From contig JAICNB010000030.1 in the NCBI GenBank assembly GCA_025928935.1, positions 1 to 34,548 of the forward strand: a stretch of 34,548 nt of DNA, given 5' to 3'. The stretch is from Acidimicrobiia bacterium (GTDB lineage: Bacteria > Actinomycetota > Acidimicrobiia > Spongiisociales > ZC4RG35). Within the stretch, counting starts at the first letter, position 1; every line of letters begins with the position of its first letter. Below are positions 25,822 through 33,381 of this stretch, piece by piece. Position numbers and translations under genes: made by a program. The notes under the pieces are model-generated. The model ran no database searches. It was not told the origin of the DNA and saw nothing but the letters and a program-made list of their open reading frames with translations.

Positions 25822-28038
25822 TCAGGCGGGGACGACCTCCACCGCGATCCCGTTGAGGATGGCGTTGCCCGAGACGGGATCCACGGCGCCGGTAGAGAGA
25901 CGGTTGGTGTTGACCCCGGGCCGTTCCGAGGCCACGGACAAGGCCGACCCTTCGAGGTCGTGGCCCCAGCCGTGGGGAAGGCTGACCACTCCGGGCATGA
26001 TGTCGTCGCTGATCTCGATCGGGACGACGAGAGCCCCGACCTCCGATGACACCTTGGCCCGACCTGTGGGCTCCAGCCCGATGCGCTCCGCGTCCGCGGC
26101 GCTGATCTGGAGGGTGCATCGCTGCTTGCCTTTGACCAGCACATCGATGTTGTGCATCCACGAGTTGTTGGAGCGGACGTCACGCCGACCGATGAGGAGG
26201 AAGCCGCCGTTGGAGATGCGCCCTGCCGAAGCCAGCAGCCTCGGCACGTCCGAGACGAGATGCTCCGGCGCCAGTTCGATCACGCCCGACGGGGTGCACA
26301 GCGCATCCGGAAGACGAGGGCGGAGCGGCCCCAAATCGATGCCGTGGGGCGACTCGCTCAGACGCTGCAGGCTGAGACCGTCGGGCGTCGCCCCGTACCC
26401 ATCTCCATACGGCCCGGTGCGGACCAGGAAGTCCAGCATTCGCTCCGGTCCCCGACCTCCGGCGGTGGCGGTGAAGATCTCCTCGGGATCCCGGCCGTGG
26501 ATCGAAGAGGCCGGGCTCGCCGTTGCAGACCCGACCATCATCCCGAAGACCCCGTCGTCGAGGATGTCGAGGTCGGCGTCGCGACCCTGCCCGGACAGGG
26601 TGGCGCCGAGACGGAGAAGCACCTGCCACTCGTCCGGGGTCCCGTCAGGTAGCGGAAACAACGCAGGGGAGTAGTTGGCGACATTCCGCACCGCCAGCTG
26701 GTTGAAGGCGAAGTCGTAATGGGGCCGTCGCAGCGGGGAGGCGCCGGGGAGGATCACGTCGGCGTGCCTCGTGGTCTCGTTGAGATAGATGTCGACCGAG
26801 ACCATGAAATCGAGGCCGGCCAGGGCGGCGTCGAGCCGATCACTCGAGGGGGTGGACAGGACAGGGTTCCCGGCGATGGTGATCAGGGCACGGACGCGAT
26901 CATCGCCGGGCTCGAGGATCTCCTCCGCCATTGCCGAGACGGGTAGCTCGCCCCTCACCTCGGGGTGCCCGCTGACTCGGGTCTGCCATCTCCCCACCCG
27001 GAACCCTCGCCGCTCGCGGGGCTGCTCGTGGGCGGCCTCGGGGAACATGGCCCCGCCGGGCCGGTCCAGGTTCCCGGTCAACACGTTCAGTGCGTCGACC
27101 ATCCAGGACGCCATGGCCCCGAACTCGGCGGTGTGAGTTCCGATGCGGCCGTACACGGCGGCCGACTCGGACCCGGCGAGCGCCCGGGCGATCTCGCGGG
27201 TCCGCTCCGCAGCCACGCCGGTCGCATCCGCCACCTGCTCCGGTGTGAACGGTTCGACCGCGACGGCCATGATGTCGAGACCAGAGACGTTGTCGGTGAG
27301 CGATCCCAGATCGACCAGGTTCTCGGCGAAGAGGACGTTTGCGATAGCGAACAGGAAGAGGGCATCGGCGCCGGGCCGGATGAAGACATGCTCGTCGGCC
27401 GCCGCCGCGGTCCTGGTCCGTCTCGGGTCGATCACCACGACTTTCCCCCCACGGTCCCGGATGGCTTGCAGACGACCCGGCCAGTCCGGGGCCGTGGCCA
27501 GGCTGCCATTGGACTCGTAGGGGTTGGCGCCCAGCATCAGCAGGAAGGAGGTCCGGTCGATGTCCGGTACCGGGATCAGATCGGGGTGGCCGAACATGAG
27601 GCCTGACGAGACGTGCTTGGGCATCTGGTCGACCGTCGCCGCGGTGAAGATGCTCTTGGTCCCAAGCATCTTGAGCAGGACCCGGGGATAGAGAGTCCCC
27701 GACATCGAGTGGACGTTCGGGTTGCCGAGGTACACAGCCACCGAATTGGGCCCGTGCTCGGCGATGATCGGGCGCAGCCGGGCCTCGATGAGCTCGAAGG
27801 CATCGTCCCAGGTGGCCGGGACGTGGGCGCCTTCTCTCTTGATCAGGGGCGTTCGAATGCGGTCCGGGTCTTCGTCGAGCTTCCCCAACGTCGAGCCCTT
27901 GGGGCAGATGTAACCGTGGCTGAAGACATCCTCCCGGTCCCCCCTGATCCGCACCACCTTCTCATCCTCGTGGGTCACCTCCAGACCACAGGTCGCCTCG
28001 CACAGGGGGCACGTCCTGTAGTCGATCGAGACGGTCAT
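25822..28038 (-). CDS. Molybdopterin oxidoreductase (DMSO reductase family), Asp at the Mo-ligand position
   Basis: 738 residues. The N-terminal 4Fe-4S site is Cys10-x2-Cys13-x3-Cys17-x27-Cys45. The two molybdopterin guanine dinucleotide domains follow (LMLGANPYESNG, VVVIDPRRTRTAAAADEHV, LNVLTGNLDRPGGAMFPEA), with the molydop-binding C-terminal domain at about 610-738 (NNSWMHNIDVL). In formate dehydrogenases a V-U/C-H-x-P stretch near residue 140 supplies the Mo ligand; here the aligned stretch is V-D-Q-M-P with Asp137. No Cys or Sec is near, so standard formate oxidation is doubtful. No signal peptide and no electron-transfer or membrane subunit gene is adjacent. Its ATG overlaps the stop of the HxlR gene. 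Substrate unknown. Confidence 0.9.
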   Translation of the reverse strand: MTVSIDYRTCPLCEATCGLEVTHEDEKVVRIRGDREDVFSHGYICPKGSTLGKLDEDPDRIRTPLIKREGAHVPATWDDAFELIEARLRPIIAEHGPNSVAVYLGNPNVHSMSGTLYPRVLLKMLGTKSIFTAATVDQMPKHVSSGLMFGHPDLIPVPDIDRTSFLLMLGANPYESNGSLATAPDWPGRLQAIRDRGGKVVVIDPRRTRTAAAADEHVFIRPGADALFLFAIANVLFAENLVDLGSLTDNVSGLDIMAVAVEPFTPEQVADATGVAAERTREIARALAGSESAAVYGRIGTHTAEFGAMASWMVDALNVLTGNLDRPGGAMFPEAAHEQPRERRGFRVGRWQTRVSGHPEVRGELPVSAMAEEILEPGDDRVRALITIAGNPVLSTPSSDRLDAALAGLDFMVSVDIYLNETTRHADVILPGASPLRRPHYDFAFNQLAVRNVANYSPALFPLPDGTPDEWQVLLRLGATLSGQGRDADLDILDDGVFGMMVGSATASPASSIHGRDPEEIFTATAGGRGPERMLDFLVRTGPYGDGYGATPDGLSLQRLSESPHGIDLGPLRPRLPDALCTPSGVIELAPEHLVSDVPRLLASAGRISNGGFLLIGRRDVRSNNSWMHNIDVLVKGKQRCTLQISAADAERIGLEPTGRAKVSSEVGALVVPIEISDDIMPGVVSLPHGWGHDLEGSALSVASERPGVNTNRLSTGAVDPVSGNAILNGIAVEVVPA

Positions 28039-28520
28039 GTCCGGGCCAGCGCCTCTTCGGCCCGCTCCCTCACCACCGGAAGCTCGGGCTCCACTCTCAC
28101 TTCCCGTCGGGTGAGCCTCTCACCGCAATGGGCGCAGTGGGCCACCGCCTGGGCCTCCTGGCCGCAGGTGACATGGATCACCCTCTGGCGGAGCTTGGGC
28201 GAGGGCGGCTTCCAGCGCTCCCCGTAGCTCCACAGGGTCATCAGCAGGTCGAACAGGTCCTTGCCCTGCTCGGTGAGCCGGTACTCGTGGCGGGGTGGCC
28301 GGTCCTGATAGGGCCGGGTCTCCAGCATCCCGTCGGCAACCAGACGCTCGAGACGATCGGTGAGGACGTTGCGGGCAATCCCCAGGTCCTTGACGAAGTC
28401 GTCGAAGCGACGGACACCGAGAAACGCATCACGGAGGATGAGGATGGTCCATGAGTCGTTGACCATCTCCACGGTGTTGGCCACGGCGCATTCGAGGTGT
28501 TGAAGCGACTTTCGGGGCAT
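28035..28520 (-). CDS. HxlR family transcriptional regulator with a Cys/His-rich tail
   Basis: 161 residues. Residues about 5-105 form the HxlR winged helix: CAVANTVEMVNDSWTILILR, then RRFDDFVKDLGIARNVLTDR, LERLVADGMLETRPYQ, and the wing YRLTEQGKDLFDLLMTLW. The C-terminal 50 residues are extra and hold a HxxC-x9-CxxC pattern (HVTCGQEAQAVAHCAHC), a plausible zinc or redox site. ATG 28520 is six to seven bases after a TAGGCT hexamer, which implies a leaderless message; an upstream frame to 28565 is rejected. It leads the operon with the molybdenum enzyme, nitroreductase and AlkA genes (ATGA overlap). It is divergent from a 39-residue small protein gene and may control both. Confidence 0.87.
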   Translation of the reverse strand: MPRKSLQHLECAVANTVEMVNDSWTILILRDAFLGVRRFDDFVKDLGIARNVLTDRLERLVADGMLETRPYQDRPPRHEYRLTEQGKDLFDLLMTLWSYGERWKPPSPKLRQRVIHVTCGQEAQAVAHCAHCGERLTRREVRVEPELPVVRERAEEALART

Positions 28521-28527
28521 GGCTCGC

Positions 28528-28533
28528 AGCCTA
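28528..28533 (-). promoter_or_regulatory. -10 hexamer of the HxlR operon promoter
   Basis: TAGGCT on the minus strand (TAnnnT) stands seven bases before ATG 28520. A leaderless transcript starting at the ATG is implied. A weak -35-like GTGCAT is at 28551-28556. Confidence 0.4.
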
Positions 28534-28545
28534 GCGAGTTTCGAG

Positions 28546-28575
28546 TTGCAATGCACTACCCGCACTCAGTAGAGT
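28546..28575 (+). promoter_or_regulatory. Promoter of the 39-residue gene with an inverted repeat operator candidate
   Basis: TTGCAA (28546-28551) and TAGAGT (28570-28575) are separated by 18 bases. The inverted repeat CTAC-N9-GTAG (28556-28559 and 28569-28572) falls between and onto the -10, and GAGTTG occurs as a direct repeat at 28543 and 28572. This placement suits an HxlR-type operator acting on both directions. All of it is inferred from sequence. Confidence 0.35.
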
Positions 28576-28634
28576 TGTCAGTAGCGATCCGAAACCGACT
28601 GCCCTCGCGTCGAGCCCGCCAAGGAGGCCTATCG

Positions 28635-28754
28635 ATGAGATTCTTCAGGAACCTGCGACGACGACGACGCCAGCCCACGCCCCCGTTCTATCTGCTGGAG
28701 CTGGATCTCGCCTTCGACGACATCATGGGGGATCTGGCCTACCCGTCCATCTGA
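28635..28754 (+). CDS. Unrecognised 39-residue basic/acidic small protein
   Basis: ATG 28635 with AAGGAGG seven bases upstream (28621-28627), one of the best ribosome sites in the window, and TGA at 28752-28754. The N-terminal half is strongly basic, with five consecutive Arg after FFRNL, then PTPP; the C-terminal half is acidic and hydrophobic (FYLLELDLAFDDIMGDLAY). It has no Cys and no signal peptide. I do not recognise the family. It fills the gap between the HxlR gene (divergent) and the glutamine amidotransferase gene (convergent; the stops overlap by 16 bases). It could be a regulatory small protein, a peptide precursor, or a protein-binding adaptor; no peptide-modifying enzyme is adjacent. 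An 85-codon frame from 28497 is open but unsupported. Confidence 0.6.
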   Translation: MRFFRNLRRRRRQPTPPFYLLELDLAFDDIMGDLAYPSI

Positions 28755-29485
28755 GTGGAATCCTGAGGTGTGCCCGCCCTGGCGGAAACGCCATTGCCGG
28801 CCACCTCGTCGAGAAACCAGTCGAGCATCGCCTCGAGGGCGGGCTGGGATTCGATCTCCCTGGCCCTGCTCTCCTCGATCAGCAGGGCGGGATCGTGGCC
28901 TGCGTCGACGAGCTCCGTCGCCCCGTCCTCTATCTCGCACCATGAGGCCAGCAGGTCACCGGTCATCTCGGGATGGAACTGAGTGGCGAGCGCCCGGCCG
29001 ATCCGAAAGGCCTGGACTCCGGATTCGTTACGGGCGAGCTCGATGGCCTGTGGCGGCAGGGTGAACTCGTCGTGATGGAACTGGAACCAGGGGCCCGCTG
29101 CGATGTGATCGGTGCTCGGCGCGATCTCGGTCCACCCGTACTCGGGCCGGGACGAGTGCCGCACCGACCCCCCCAGCGACGCGGAGATCGCTTGGGCGCC
29201 GAAGCAGATCCCGAGCAGGGGCCTCCCGGCCTCGACCCGCCTTTGGATGAATGCGAGCTCGGGCTGGACCCAGCCCTGGACCCTGTCTTCGTAGACCGAC
29301 CAAGGCGACCCCATGAGTACCACCAGGTCGTAGACATCATCGGGGAAGATGTTGCCCACCGAGGGGTCACCGATGTCCTCCACCACCACGAACGACTCCA
29401 ACCTCGCCCCACGCTTCTCCAAGTGGGCACCGACCCGTTCCGAGGTGGAGAGCGGATCGTGTTCGACGACGAGGGTTCGCACCAT
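28739..29485 (-). CDS. Class I (type 1) glutamine amidotransferase
   Basis: 248 residues, GMP-synthase-like GATase-1 fold. The nucleophile elbow is PLLGICFGAQAISASLGG with catalytic Cys, and the His-Glu pair is in ATQFHPEMTGDLL. The front half has VVLMGSPWSVYED. Homologues act alone or as the glutaminase part of amidotransferases, or as gamma-glutamyl hydrolases. No synthetase domain is attached. ATG 29485 is divergent from the glutamine-synthetase-like gene, 70 bases away. Such pairs occur in gamma-glutamylation pathways (for example PuuA/PuuD), so hydrolysis of a gamma-glutamyl intermediate is a reasonable but unproven idea. Confidence 0.83.
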   Translation of the reverse strand: MVRTLVVEHDPLSTSERVGAHLEKRGARLESFVVVEDIGDPSVGNIFPDDVYDLVVLMGSPWSVYEDRVQGWVQPELAFIQRRVEAGRPLLGICFGAQAISASLGGSVRHSSRPEYGWTEIAPSTDHIAAGPWFQFHHDEFTLPPQAIELARNESGVQAFRIGRALATQFHPEMTGDLLASWCEIEDGATELVDAGHDPALLIEESRAREIESQPALEAMLDWFLDEVAGNGVSARAGTPQDSTQMDG

Positions 29486-29537
29486 CGGGAGGGTATCAGT
29501 GGGCCCGGCTACCCCCTGTCGCAGCCCTGGTGCGCTT

Positions 29538-29545
29538 GATACTGT
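29538..29545 (+). promoter_or_regulatory. -10 region of the glutamine synthetase-like gene
   Basis: GATACTGT contains TACTGT (29540-29545), ten bases before ATG 29556, so the leader would be only a few bases. The leftward gene has TGATAC in similar position at 29493-29498. No clear -35 elements. Confidence 0.3.
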
Positions 29546-29555
29546 GTCACGGCGA

Positions 29556-30842
29556 ATGAGCGAGGTCCCTTACAGCCGCGTTCGCTTCCTCTGGCCCGAT
29601 CATCTCGGGCTGGCTCGGGGCAAGTACCTATCTGCGGCCCGGGCCGCCGAAGGATCGAATCACTGTGTCGCCCTCTTCTCCCTCCAGCTGAATCGGGAGA
29701 TGATTGCCTTCCCCGGGGCCCATCACGAGAGCTTCCCCGATGTCGAGGCCCATTTCGACCTGGACATGATCCGCCCGGGATGGGAGCGGGACACCGGCGT
29801 GGTCGTCGCCTCTATCGTCAAAGACGGGGTGCCCATCGAGCTGGCGCCCCGCTCCATCCTGGAGCGAGTGGTGGCCGACTGGAATGCAGCCGGTTACAAC
29901 CCAATGGTCGGGTTCGAGCTGGAGGCGTTCCTGTTCGAGCCCGACGAGAACCGGGGATGGCAGCCGATTCACACTCCCGGCTCTTATGTCTATGGCACCG
30001 GGACCGCCGTCGACCCGAGCGGGACAATCGAAGAGATCATGGACACCGCGCATGCCATGGGCATCGAGCTGGAGTCGGTCAACTCCGAGTACGAGGACGG
30101 GCAGTTCGAGCTGACCCTGCGCTACGACGAGGCACTCCGGGCCGCCGACGACGCCTTCCTCTTCAAGGTCATGGCGCGCGAGGTCGCAGCGAAGCGCGGC
30201 TATCTCCTGGCTTTCATGGGCAAGCCGATCACGGAGCGCGGCGGCAGCGGGATCCACGTCAATTTCTCCCTCCTCGACGAGCACGGGGAGAACGCCCTGG
30301 CCGATGCGACGGCTCCGGATGGACTCAGCTCATTGGCGAGAAGGTGCCTTGCCGGCCTCGTCAACGACCACGTGTCGATGACCGCGATCGTCGCCCCTAC
30401 CGTCAACGCCTACAAGCGCCTCAAACCCGGCTCCCTCAACGGGTACTACGCCAACTGGGGATATGACCATCGCGGGGTGGCGGTGCGGGTCCCTCCGGCC
30501 CGAGGTGAGGGAACACGTCTGGAGCACCGACTGGCCGACGGCGCCACAGCGGTGCACACGGCCGCGGCGGCGACCCTGCTCGCTGCGCTGCGTGGCGTCA
30601 CCCAGGAATTGGAGTGCCCACCGGCGGAGACCAAAGACTGCATCACGGACGTGGACGCAGATGTGACGGTGCCACCAGACCTCGGGGCGGCGCTCGACGC
30701 CCTGGAACGAGACAAGGAGTTCGTCGAGGCGTTCTCCCCCGCCTATGTCGAGGGCTTACTGGCGGTGAAGCGAGCCGAGTGGGAGCGGTTCCGCCGTCAC
30801 ACGACGGACTGGGAGATCGACGAGTACCTCGAGTACTACTGA
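29556..30842 (+). CDS. Glutamine synthetase-like gamma-glutamyl ligase
   Basis: 428 residues. Active-site blocks of the glutamine synthetase family are present: GFELEAFLFE (metal-binding Glu), NSEYEDGQFELTLRY (metal Glu), GSGIHVNFSL (nucleotide-binding His), NAYKRLKPGS, and the metal/Arg block LEHRLADG. The N-terminal beta-grasp is short (FLWPDHLGLARGKYLS). The end WEIDEYLEYY is shared with the GlnA-like proteins that glutamylate amines instead of ammonia. The adenylylation Tyr motif was not found. It is therefore probably a gamma-glutamylamide or polyamine ligase, ATP-dependent and cytoplasmic; genuine glutamine synthesis is less likely. ATG 29556 is used; an upstream frame to 29349 is antisense of the divergent amidotransferase gene. 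Confidence 0.85.
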   Translation: MSEVPYSRVRFLWPDHLGLARGKYLSAARAAEGSNHCVALFSLQLNREMIAFPGAHHESFPDVEAHFDLDMIRPGWERDTGVVVASIVKDGVPIELAPRSILERVVADWNAAGYNPMVGFELEAFLFEPDENRGWQPIHTPGSYVYGTGTAVDPSGTIEEIMDTAHAMGIELESVNSEYEDGQFELTLRYDEALRAADDAFLFKVMAREVAAKRGYLLAFMGKPITERGGSGIHVNFSLLDEHGENALADATAPDGLSSLARRCLAGLVNDHVSMTAIVAPTVNAYKRLKPGSLNGYYANWGYDHRGVAVRVPPARGEGTRLEHRLADGATAVHTAAAATLLAALRGVTQELECPPAETKDCITDVDADVTVPPDLGAALDALERDKEFVEAFSPAYVEGLLAVKRAEWERFRRHTTDWEIDEYLEYY

Positions 30843-31095
30843 GCAGTCTCCGCTCCGGTTGGGGGGAGGTTCAAGAACCGGGACGGACCGGGCGGGGTGG
30901 GGCTATATGCTCGCCGAGGGAGGCGGGAGCGATTCCAGGCCCGTCCCATGTTCTTGACTTCAGCAAGGCTCCGGTACCCCGCCTCACGATTTCCTAAACC
31001 GCTTTGTCCGATTTTCTTCCGGGACCCGAGAAGATGCCTTCGCGACGGGCGCGACGATGCCCGGCCACCAAGACCGGGCATCGAAACGGGTGGGA
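30843..31095. other. Gene-free gap between converging genes
   Basis: 253 bases between the glutamine synthetase-like gene and the SHOCT gene. It contains CCGGTT (30855-30860) pairing with AACCGG (30876-30881), a weak terminator candidate for the rightward gene, and the stronger hairpin at 31055-31083. A rightward open frame from a GTG at 30897 has no ribosome site and is mostly antisense; no gene is called. Confidence 0.6.
31055..31083 (-). terminator. Hairpin after the SHOCT protein gene
   Basis: Perfect 10-bp inverted repeat CGATGCCCGG (31055-31064) and CCGGGCATCG (31074-31083) with a 9-base loop, 12 bases past the SHOCT stop on the minus strand. No T run follows, so it may work as a GC-type terminator, possibly in both directions. 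Confidence 0.6.
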
Positions 31096-31479
31096 TCAGG
31101 CGAGCAGCTTGGCCTTCTGGGCGTTGAACTCATCGGGGCTGAGCACGCCCTGGTCGCGCAGCTTGCCCAGCTTCTCCAGCTCATCGGCGGTCGATGCGCC
31201 GGAAGCGCTCGACACTTCCTGGATGTACTGCCTGGTTGCCTTCTCGCGGGCAGCCATCTCGGCAACGGCGCGCTCCTGCATGCTCCCGCCGCGGGCGATG
31301 AGGTACACCAGGACGCCGAGGAGAGGCAGGACCACCACGAAGATCGTCCAGAACGCCTTCGCCCAACCGCTGAGGTCGTCACTGCGGAAGATGTCCGAGA
31401 AGATCGAGATCAGCAGCCAGATCCAGGCAAAGAACAAGAAGAACCACAACATAGCCCAGAACAGATCCAATAGAGGCAT
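31096..31479 (-). CDS. PLDc_N-like membrane protein with SHOCT tail
   Basis: 127 residues. Two membrane helices at about 4-27 (LFWAMLWFFLFFAWIWLL) and 42-62 (FWTIFVVVLPLLGVLVYLIAR), matching the phospholipase-D-nuclease N-terminal type domain, are followed by a basic amphipathic region (ARGGSMQERAVAEMAAREKA) and a C-terminal SHOCT motif (LEKLGKLRDQGVLSPDEFNAQKAKLLA). SHOCT segments are thought to mediate protein contacts or oligomerisation. The function is unknown. ATG 31479 has AAGGTG upstream. It is divergent from the DUF7144 gene over 128 bases and has its own hairpin terminator. Confidence 0.8.
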   Translation of the reverse strand: MPLLDLFWAMLWFFLFFAWIWLLISIFSDIFRSDDLSGWAKAFWTIFVVVLPLLGVLVYLIARGGSMQERAVAEMAAREKATRQYIQEVSSASGASTADELEKLGKLRDQGVLSPDEFNAQKAKLLA

Positions 31480-31607
31480 ACGTCACCTTTCTCGATATGT
31501 GCGACAAATGGATGCTAACGCCCGCATTTGACCCGAATCACCCATTTCGGGCGAATACTCTTTGAGGTTGCACACCGAATATCGGCGTTTGCCGAAGAGG
31601 AGGAGCA

Positions 31608-32009
31608 ATGACACAGCGGACCACGAGTGGCTGGGCTGTCGGATGGACCACCTTTGCCGCTCTGATGATGATCATGATCGGCTTCTGGCACGCCATCGCC
31701 GGGCTGGTGGCTCTTTTCGAGGACACGTTCTACGTGGTCGGGCAGGAGTACTTGTTCCAGTTGGACGTCACTACCTGGGGATGGATCCATCTGATCCTCG
31801 GCGTCGTGGTCGGTCTGGCCGGGGTCGCCCTGTTCGGCGGAGCGACATGGGCCCGCACCATCGGGGTGATCCTGGCTGTGGTGAGCGCCGTGGCCGCTTT
31901 CGCCTGGCTGCCCTACTACCCGATCTGGGGCGGCCTGATCGCAGCGTCGGCCATATTTGTGATCTGGGCCCTCACCGCCCACGGCCGCGACATAGTGGAC
32001 GGCGTCTGA
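31608..32009 (+). CDS. DUF7144-type four-helix membrane protein
   Basis: 133 residues with four predicted membrane helices. The opening (GWAVGWTTFAALMMIMIGFWH), the middle (TTWGWIHLILGVVVGLAGVALF) and the end (WLPYYPIWGGLIAASAIFVIW) follow the DUF7144 pattern seen widely in actinobacteria. No role is established. ATG 31608 follows GAGGAG by two bases, with further AG-rich sequence upstream. The next gene starts seven bases after its stop, so the two are likely one operon. Confidence 0.82.
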   Translation: MTQRTTSGWAVGWTTFAALMMIMIGFWHAIAGLVALFEDTFYVVGQEYLFQLDVTTWGWIHLILGVVVGLAGVALFGGATWARTIGVILAVVSAVAAFAWLPYYPIWGGLIAASAIFVIWALTAHGRDIVDGV

Positions 32010-32016
32010 CCGTCAG

Positions 32017-33381
32017 TTGACACCCGAGATCGAAACGACGTCGGGCAGGTTGCGGCAGCGGAAGTGGACCGCCGCCCTGCTCGTCGTCGTCTCCTCGATC
32101 TCGATCATGGCCTCGATGATGGCGGTCTGGGTCCACCAGACGGTCTTCGACACCGATGCCTTCATGGAGACCATCGAGCCGGTGCTCCAGGACCCGGCTT
32201 TGAACGCGGCCCTTGGCGACTACGTAACCGACCAGGTGACAGGCGCCCTCGATCTCGAGCAGAGACTCCAGGAGCCACTGGCCAACCTCGACGCATTCCT
32301 GTCCGCCGCGCTTCTCGGCCTACTCGGAATCGATCAACAGGGTCAGGACTTCCTCGAGCGGTTCGACAGGCCGACACTTGGGGCGTTGGCGGGGCCGATC
32401 GCCGATCGTTTCAACGAGAGGATCGCCAACACCGTCGACGAAGTGATGGCCTCGCCCGAGGTCACCACCTTGATCCCGCAGATCGTCCGGCGTGGGCATG
32501 AGGCAGCGATAGCCCTGGCCCGGGGGGACATGGAGTCCCTCCCCAACCTTTCGATCGAGGATGGTGAGGTACGGCTGAACACGCTGCCGATCATCGCCAG
32601 GGTGCTCTCGGTCGTGATCGGGGAGCTGCGCGAGCTGCTGCCCGACCTGAGCCTCCCCGACTCCCTCTCGGACCGCGCCGACGAGGCGATCGCCCAGTTC
32701 AAGGAGTCGTTGGGCGAGCGGGTGCCCGACGACTTCGGTCAGCTGACCCTCATGTCCGAAGACCAGCTGGTGGAGGTCCAGGACACCGTGACGACCATCG
32801 ACCGATTGACCTGGGGGCTGGTCATCCTCTCCGTGGTCCTGGTGGTGATCACCATCCTGGTCTCGCCAACCAGACGTCGCACCGTGATCCAGCTGGGTAT
32901 CGGGGTCATCATCGCCTTGGTCGTAGGCGTCCTCGTCTTGCGCCGGGTCGAGGCCGCAGTCATCGGAGAGATTTCCAGCCCTGCCCGCACCGAGACCGCT
33001 GTTGGGATCCTGGGGCATCTCTTGGCCGGGCTCCGCCAGGGCATCGTCGCCGTCGTCGTCGTCTCCGCCCTCGTTGCCCTTGGCTTCCATGTCGCCGGGC
33101 GTCCCAAATGGGTCTCGGCAACGGGTGAGCGGCTTGATGACCTCATGCCGGCTGAGCCTGGGGCCGGGGGCCTCGAGCGATGGGTGGCACTCAACTACGA
33201 CTTCATTCGCATCGGGCTGGCCGGTCTCGCCCTGCTCGTGCTCTTCATCACCGGCATCGGCTGGATCCCCGTGCTCGTCATCGGCTTGATCCTCGCTGCA
33301 GCTTTCTGGTGGTTGTCGCGGCTCAGGGACAGGGGCTCGACTGCGCCACCCCCGACAGTGGTATCGGCCCCCGGGCCCTAA
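32017..33381 (+). CDS. Actinobacterial integral membrane protein, extracytoplasmic helical domain
   Basis: 454 residues from TTG 32017. One N-terminal membrane helix (about 19-42, LLVVVSSISIMASMMAVWVH) is followed by the family sequence VFDTDAFMETIEPVLQDPALNAAL, then a long soluble helical region to about residue 262. Further membrane helices lie at about 265-285, 290-308, 340-358 and 395-430. This layout is common in actinobacterial proteins of unknown function. TTG is taken because no ATG or GTG precedes the first helix in frame; a later ATG would cut it. It follows the DUF7144 gene by seven bases. Its stop and that of the converging BMC-P gene overlap by 3 bases. Confidence 0.8.
   Translation: MTPEIETTSGRLRQRKWTAALLVVVSSISIMASMMAVWVHQTVFDTDAFMETIEPVLQDPALNAALGDYVTDQVTGALDLEQRLQEPLANLDAFLSAALLGLLGIDQQGQDFLERFDRPTLGALAGPIADRFNERIANTVDEVMASPEVTTLIPQIVRRGHEAAIALARGDMESLPNLSIEDGEVRLNTLPIIARVLSVVIGELRELLPDLSLPDSLSDRADEAIAQFKESLGERVPDDFGQLTLMSEDQLVEVQDTVTTIDRLTWGLVILSVVLVVITILVSPTRRRTVIQLGIGVIIALVVGVLVLRRVEAAVIGEISSPARTETAVGILGHLLAGLRQGIVAVVVVSALVALGFHVAGRPKWVSATGERLDDLMPAEPGAGGLERWVALNYDFIRIGLAGLALLVLFITGIGWIPVLVIGLILAAAFWWLSRLRDRGSTAPPPTVVSAPGP

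Noticed and set aside
28497-28754. 85-codon reading of the small gene from 28497
   Set aside because: The extra 46 residues overlap the HxlR start region and its promoter; the AAGGAGG site clearly selects ATG 28635.
28635-28754. Ribosomally made modified-peptide (RiPP) precursor
   Set aside because: No radical-SAM, YcaO, lanthipeptide or ATP-grasp peptide-modifying gene is adjacent, and the peptide lacks Cys and a recognisable leader; a RiPP claim would be unsupported.
30897-31127. 76-codon rightward frame downstream of the glutamine synthetase-like gene
   Set aside because: GTG start without ribosome site, runs antisense into the SHOCT gene and across a hairpin terminator.
31528-31610. Promoter of the DUF7144 gene (TTGACC at 31528)
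   Set aside because: No -10 hexamer lies at an acceptable distance (nearest TACTCT is 22 bases away), so no call was made.
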